A stretch of 8,681 nucleotides of DNA from Burkholderiales bacterium. Lineage in GTDB: Bacteria; Pseudomonadota; Gammaproteobacteria; Burkholderiales; SG8-41. The stretch spans positions 1 to 8,681 of the forward strand of contig JAIESJ010000093.1 in NCBI GenBank assembly GCA_019746155.1, written 5' to 3'. The notes under the pieces were generated by a model. That model ran no database searches, was not told where the DNA came from, and saw only the letters and a program-made list of their open reading frames with translations. This document shows, piece by piece, positions 4,997 through 8,681 of the stretch; position 1 is the stretch's first letter; the number at the start of each line of letters is the position of its first letter. The translations under genes were made by a program, and so were the position numbers.

Positions 4997-5671
4997 ATGC
5001 GTGTACTGATTGTTGAGGACGACCCGGTGCTGGCTGACGGCCTGACGCGCTCGCTGCGCCAGGCCGATTATGCCGTCGACTGCATCAATGACGGCGCCGA
5101 AGCCGATCACGTGCTGGCCGCGCAAGGCTATGACATCGTGATCCTCGATCTCGGGTTGCCCAAGATCGACGGCTTCGAAGTGCTGCGCCGCCTGCGCCGC
5201 CGCGGCGTCAAAGTGCCGGTGCTGGTGTTGACCGCGCGCGACGCCCTGCAGGACCGCGTCAAGGGGCTCGACCTCGGGGCCGACGATTACTTGACCAAGC
5301 CGTTCGACCTGCCGGAACTCGAGGCGCGCGTGCGCGCCTTGATCCGCCGCGGCCAATCCGGCGGCAGCTCGCTCCTGAATCACGGCGCACTCACGCTCGA
5401 TATCGCCGGCCGGCGTGCCACCCTCGACGGCGAGCCGCTCGATCTCTCGGCGCGCGAGCTCGGCGTGCTGGAAGTGCTGATGATGCGCAGCGGCCGCGTG
5501 GTCGGCAAGGAACAGCTTGCAGAACAGCTCTATGGCTGGGACGAGGAAGTCGGCGCCAACGCGATCGAAGTCTACGTGCACCGGCTGCGCCGCAAGCTCG
5601 AGCCCGCCGGCGTCGCGATACGCACCATACGCGGGCTGGGCTATCTGCTCGAAAAAGCGCCGAATGTCTAG
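4997..5671 (+). CDS. OmpR/PhoB-family response regulator (TctD/QseB-like)
   Basis: The 224-residue cytoplasmic transcription factor is normal OmpR-family length. The receiver domain (residues 1-117) has the acidic pair Asp8-Asp9, the phosphoacceptor Asp51 in VILDLGLPKIDG, Thr79 in VLTARD, and Lys101 in the DYLTKPFDLPEL segment. The winged-helix DNA-binding domain spans about residues 126-218, with the recognition helix in NAIEVYVHRLRRKLEP and the C-terminal hairpin IRTIRGLGYLLE. The ATG at 4997 is chosen because the protein starts with the standard MRVLIVEDDP; no clear ribosome binding site precedes it. It overlaps the kinase gene by 8 bases, so the two form one translationally coupled operon, and the kinase should phosphorylate Asp51. 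The regulated genes are not identifiable here. Resemblance is to the TctD/QseB/PmrA branch. Confidence 0.96.
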   Translation: MRVLIVEDDPVLADGLTRSLRQADYAVDCINDGAEADHVLAAQGYDIVILDLGLPKIDGFEVLRRLRRRGVKVPVLVLTARDALQDRVKGLDLGADDYLTKPFDLPELEARVRALIRRGQSGGSSLLNHGALTLDIAGRRATLDGEPLDLSARELGVLEVLMMRSGRVVGKEQLAEQLYGWDEEVGANAIEVYVHRLRRKLEPAGVAIRTIRGLGYLLEKAPNV

Positions 5672-7046
5672 ACCCCGCACCCTGCGCCGCCAGCTTCTCA
5701 CCTGGCTGGCGGGCCCGCTGATCGTGCTGTGGTCGATCAGCACCCTCGTCGATTACGACATCGCCAACCGCTTCGTCAACCTCGCCTACGACCGGGCGCT
5801 ACTCGAGTCGGCTCTCGACATCGGCCGGCAAGTCAAGGTGCTCAATGATCGCATCTATGTCGATTTGCCGGAGGTCGCCATACAGATGCTGCAGAGCCGG
5901 GAATCCGGCCGGGTCTACTATCTCGTCACCGGTCCCCGGAACGAATTCATCACGGGCGATCCCGATCTGCCCCCGCCGCCTGATCCGCTCTCCGCCAAGA
6001 TCAACTACTACGATGACGAATACCAGGGCAAGCCGGTACGCATCGTCGCACTGCAGCTGCCGGTAGAAAGTGGCAAGAACCAGGGACTCGTTACGGTGCT
6101 GGTTGCAGAAAACCGCGTCGCGCGCACCGAATTTGCGCGCCTGATCCTGCTGCGCATGATGCTGCCGCAAGCCCTGCTGATCCTGCTGGCCGCGGTTCTG
6201 CTGTGGTACGCGGTAGGCCGCGGCCTCGCGCCGTTGTCGACGCTGCGCAAGGAAATAGAAAGCCGTTCGCACCGCGATCTTTCCGCTTTGCCGGAAGAGC
6301 AGGCGCCGCAGGAAGTGCGGCCGCTGATCCGGGCGATGAATGATCTTCTGCAGCGCCTCTCCGGGACACTCGCTGCGCAGCAGCGCTTCATCGCCGACGC
6401 CGCACACCAGTTGCGCACGCCGGTGGCGGGCATCAAGACCCAGACCGAGCTTGCGCTGCGGCAGTCGCCATCCGGGGAAGCCCGGGCCACGCTGCACCAG
6501 CTTCATACCGCAACCGAACAGATCACGCGCCTCATCAACCAGCTCCTGTCGCTGGCGCGCGCCGAACCGGGCACCGAGCGCGCGCACACCACTGAGCAGC
6601 TCGACCTGAACAAACTGGTGCGCGAGGCCACCACCGAATGGGTGCCGCGCGCCTTGGCGCGCAACATCGACCTTGGCTTTGACAGCTCGCAGGATGGCGT
6701 AACGATAGAAGGCGACGCATTCCTGCTGCGCGAAATGCTCAACAACCTGCTCGACAACGCTGTCCGCTATACCCAGCCCGGTGGCCAGGTCACGGTGCAT
6801 ATAGCGCAGGATGCCGGCAATATTGCGTTGTCAGTCGAGGACAACGGTCCGGGCATTCCGGAGTCCGAGCGCGAACGTGTGTTCGAGCGGTTTTATCGCG
6901 TGCTCGGCACCGGTGTCGAGGGCTGCGGCCTGGGTCTCGCCATCGTGCGCGAGATCGCCCAGCGTCATGGCGCCGAAGTCTCGCTCGGCCACGGCGCCGG
7001 CGGCAGCGGCACGATTATTAGGGTCGCTTTCCCGAAAACCATTTAG
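5664..7046 (+). CDS. Sensor histidine kinase (TctE-like), partner of the upstream regulator
   Basis: The 460-residue inner-membrane kinase has a cytoplasmic N-terminus and a first membrane helix at about residues 11-29. A periplasmic sensing region follows (about 30-165) that resembles the two-component sensor kinase N-terminal domain of TctE-type proteins. The second helix is at 167-184 and a HAMP-like linker at about 185-240. The phosphorylated His248 is in FIADAAHQLRTPVAGIKTQ. The ATP-binding domain has the N-box (NNLLDNAVRYT, 360-370), G1 DNGPG (393-397), the F-box ERFYR (408-412) and G2 GCGLGLAIV (420-428). The ATG at 5664-5666 overlaps the end of the response regulator (stop 5669-5671). 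The open frame upstream to 5517 is only a shadow of that gene. The ligand is unknown. Tricarboxylates are the TctE precedent, but no tripartite tricarboxylate transporter genes are nearby. Confidence 0.95.
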   Translation: MSRPRTLRRQLLTWLAGPLIVLWSISTLVDYDIANRFVNLAYDRALLESALDIGRQVKVLNDRIYVDLPEVAIQMLQSRESGRVYYLVTGPRNEFITGDPDLPPPPDPLSAKINYYDDEYQGKPVRIVALQLPVESGKNQGLVTVLVAENRVARTEFARLILLRMMLPQALLILLAAVLLWYAVGRGLAPLSTLRKEIESRSHRDLSALPEEQAPQEVRPLIRAMNDLLQRLSGTLAAQQRFIADAAHQLRTPVAGIKTQTELALRQSPSGEARATLHQLHTATEQITRLINQLLSLARAEPGTERAHTTEQLDLNKLVREATTEWVPRALARNIDLGFDSSQDGVTIEGDAFLLREMLNNLLDNAVRYTQPGGQVTVHIAQDAGNIALSVEDNGPGIPESERERVFERFYRVLGTGVEGCGLGLAIVREIAQRHGAEVSLGHGAGGSGTIIRVAFPKTI

Positions 7047-7160
7047 CGAGTGGGCAATATCCGCTCCCGACAGGGTCCAGGGGAGCCACAACGACGGCAG
7101 GACCATGCTGTGGATCAAGGGCAATTAAGCCTTCGCCGGAGTTGACGACCGTACTGTGCC

Positions 7161-7183
7161 GCGCGACCGCATCTGCGGCGCGC
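7161..7183. terminator. Possible terminator hairpin between convergent genes
   Basis: GCGCG-A-CCGC (7161-7170) and GCGG-CGCGC (7175-7183) form a 9-bp stem with one bulged A and an ATCT loop. It lies in the 153-base gap between the stops of the kinase (plus) and the ABC exporter (minus), where both transcripts should end. There is no real T-run, so its efficiency is doubtful. The rest of 7047-7199 shows nothing else recognisable. Confidence 0.35.
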
Positions 7184-7199
7184 TGATCTTCAAAGCCCC

Positions 7200-8681
7200 T
7201 TACACCGCCGCCGCGACATCCGGCTCGACGGCCTCCTTGCTCTTGCGCTTCTCGTCTTCCTGTTGCTGCAGCGACCACATCTGGGCGTAGGCGCCGCCGC
7301 GCCCGAGCAGCTGCTGATGCGTGCCGCGTTCGACGATGCGGCCGTGATCCATTACCAGGATCTGATCGGCATCCATCACCGTGGACAGGCGGTGCGCGAT
7401 CATGAGCGTGGTGTGGCCGTGCGCGATGCGATGGAGTTCGGCCTGGATCGCTTTTTCCGATTTGGAGTCGAGCGCCGAGGTCGCCTCGTCGAAAATCAGG
7501 ATCCTCGGGTTCTTCAGGATCGCGCGCGCGATCGCCACGCGCTGTTTTTCCCCTCCCGAGAGCTTCAGTCCCCGCTCGCCGACACGCGCTTCATACCCGT
7601 CAGGCAGGCTCTCGATAAAGTCGTGGATATGTGCCGCCCTGGCGGCTTCGATGACTTCTTCCGGCGTGGCCTCAGGGCGGCCATAGTGAATGTTGTAGCG
7701 GATGGTGTCGTTGAACAGCACCGTGTCCTGCGGCACGATGCCGATCGCCGCGCGCAGGCTGGTCTGTTTGAGATCCCGGATGTCAACGCCATTGATCAGG
7801 ATGGCGCCGCCGGACACGTCATAGAACCGGTAGAGGAGCCGCGCGAGCGTCGATTTGCCCGAGCCGCTGTGCCCCACCACCGCGACCTTGCTGCCGGCAG
7901 GCACTTCAAAACTGACGTCGAACAGGATCTGGCGCTTGGGATCGTAGCTGAAGTTGACGCGATCGAAGCGGATCACGGCGCCGCCCGCAGGCAGCGCCAC
8001 CGCACCGGGACGGTCCTCGATCTCGCGGTTTTCTTCGAGCAGCCGGAACATGTGCTCCGTGTCGATCAGCGCCTGCTTGATCTGGCGGTAGACGCTGCCC
8101 AGGAAATTGAGCGGAATGTAGAGCTGGATCAGCAGGCCGTTGATCAGCACCAGATCGCCCAGCGTCAATGTCTTGTCGACCACGCCCTGCGCCGCAAGCA
8201 GCATCAGCAGCGTCACCGCCACGGCAATGATGAAGCTCTGGCCGATATTCAGGAGTCCCAGCGATGCCTCGGTCTTCACCGCTGCCGACTCGTATTTCCC
8301 CAGGTTCTCGTCATAGCGCTGTGCCTCGTAGTTCTCGTTGTTGAAATACTTGACGGTCTCGTAATTGAGCAGGCTGTCGATGGCACGGGTATTGGCTTTT
8401 GAATCGAGCTCGTTGGCGCGGCGGCGTATCTCCGTGCGCCACTCGGTGACCGCCACGGTGAACACGAGATAGAGCGCGATGGCGACAAAAGTCACGGCAA
8501 CGAAGCGCCAGTCGAATTTCGCGAACAGCACGAATGCGACGAGACCGAATTCCAGCAGCACCGGGATGATCGAGAACAGCATGTACGAAAGCAGCGTGGA
8601 AATGCCGAGCGTGCCGCGTTCGATGTCGCGCGACACGCCGCCGGTCTGGCGCTCGAGATGAAAGCGCAGGGACAGACTGTG
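7200..8681 (-). CDS. Atm1/HMT1-type ABC exporter (half-transporter), N-terminus outside the window
   Basis: The frame is open to the right edge: 493 codons are visible, beginning HSLSLRFHLERQTGGVSRDI, and roughly the first 100 residues are missing. A GTG at 8634-8636 is an internal valine, not the start. The fragment has the ABC transmembrane domain with the Atm1-family stretches FHLERQTGGVSRDIERGT, RRRANELDSKANTRAIDSLLNYETVKYFNNE and YIPLNFLGSVYRQIKQ. The ATPase domain follows, with Walker A GHSGSGKST (270-278), a Q-loop Gln at 318, signature LSGGE (374-378), Walker B ILIFDE (394-399), D-loop SALD (402-405) and H-loop His430, so it should be active. Family members are homodimeric inner-membrane exporters of glutathione or persulfide conjugates linked to metal tolerance or Fe-S metabolism. 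The substrate here is inferred only from family. The C-terminal tail is charged and low in complexity. Confidence 0.93.
   Translation of the reverse strand, partial: HSLSLRFHLERQTGGVSRDIERGTLGISTLLSYMLFSIIPVLLEFGLVAFVLFAKFDWRFVAVTFVAIALYLVFTVAVTEWRTEIRRRANELDSKANTRAIDSLLNYETVKYFNNENYEAQRYDENLGKYESAAVKTEASLGLLNIGQSFIIAVAVTLLMLLAAQGVVDKTLTLGDLVLINGLLIQLYIPLNFLGSVYRQIKQALIDTEHMFRLLEENREIEDRPGAVALPAGGAVIRFDRVNFSYDPKRQILFDVSFEVPAGSKVAVVGHSGSGKSTLARLLYRFYDVSGGAILINGVDIRDLKQTSLRAAIGIVPQDTVLFNDTIRYNIHYGRPEATPEEVIEAARAAHIHDFIESLPDGYEARVGERGLKLSGGEKQRVAIARAILKNPRILIFDEATSALDSKSEKAIQAELHRIAHGHTTLMIAHRLSTVMDADQILVMDHGRIVERGTHQQLLGRGGAYAQMWSLQQQEDEKRKSKEAVEPDVAAAV

Noticed and set aside
4901..5743. 280-codon frame on the minus strand over the response regulator
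   Set aside because: Antisense shadow of a gene with full receiver and winged-helix motifs; composition is biased and no family is recognisable.
5799..6800. 333-codon frame on the minus strand over the histidine kinase
   Set aside because: Antisense shadow of the kinase; Arg/Gln/Ala-rich with no motif.
7263..8402. 379-codon frame on the plus strand over the ABC exporter
   Set aside because: Antisense shadow of a gene with intact Walker A, signature and Walker B motifs.

Overview
The window is about 60% G+C and reads as a piece of a proteobacterial chromosome. A betaproteobacterium is most likely, judging from the GroES/GroEL sequences, a sigma32-type groE promoter, a PBP7-type endopeptidase and a TctD/TctE-like two-component pair. 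That placement is inference from protein resemblance; there is no rRNA or other decisive taxonomic marker. No phage, integrase, transposase or CRISPR locus is visible.

Layout, left to right. Positions 1-511 (minus): groES followed by the 5' end of groEL, with a convincing heat-shock promoter at 582-609. Positions 685-969 (minus): a small exported protein with two EF-hand loops. Positions 1158-2348 (minus): an MFS transporter with a TTG start and an extended -10 promoter just upstream. Positions 2454-3428 (minus): EgtD, the histidine trimethyltransferase of ergothioneine synthesis, without its usual partner EgtB next to it. Positions 3531-4439 (minus): PbpG (PBP7), a periplasmic D-Ala-D-Ala endopeptidase that probably starts at a CTG codon. 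Positions 4440-4996: a 557-base divergent intergenic region. It holds two long perfect hairpins side by side, an AT-rich stretch, and a very strong minus-strand intrinsic terminator with a structured, non-coding-looking stretch upstream of it. Positions 4997-7046 (plus): an OmpR-family response regulator and its histidine kinase, overlapping by 8 bases. Positions 7200-8681 (minus, running off the right edge): an Atm1/HMT1-type ABC exporter.

Most of the genes are ordinary housekeeping or stress functions: protein folding, redox-thiol metabolism, cell wall, signalling and thiol/metal export. The part least explained by known genes is 4440-4996. A textbook terminator there (4665-4707) points away from every coding gene that could use it, so it most likely ends an unannotated small RNA read from the minus strand. 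The paired hairpins at 4455-4527 look like a REP-like repeat pair that has become the 5' leader of pbpG.
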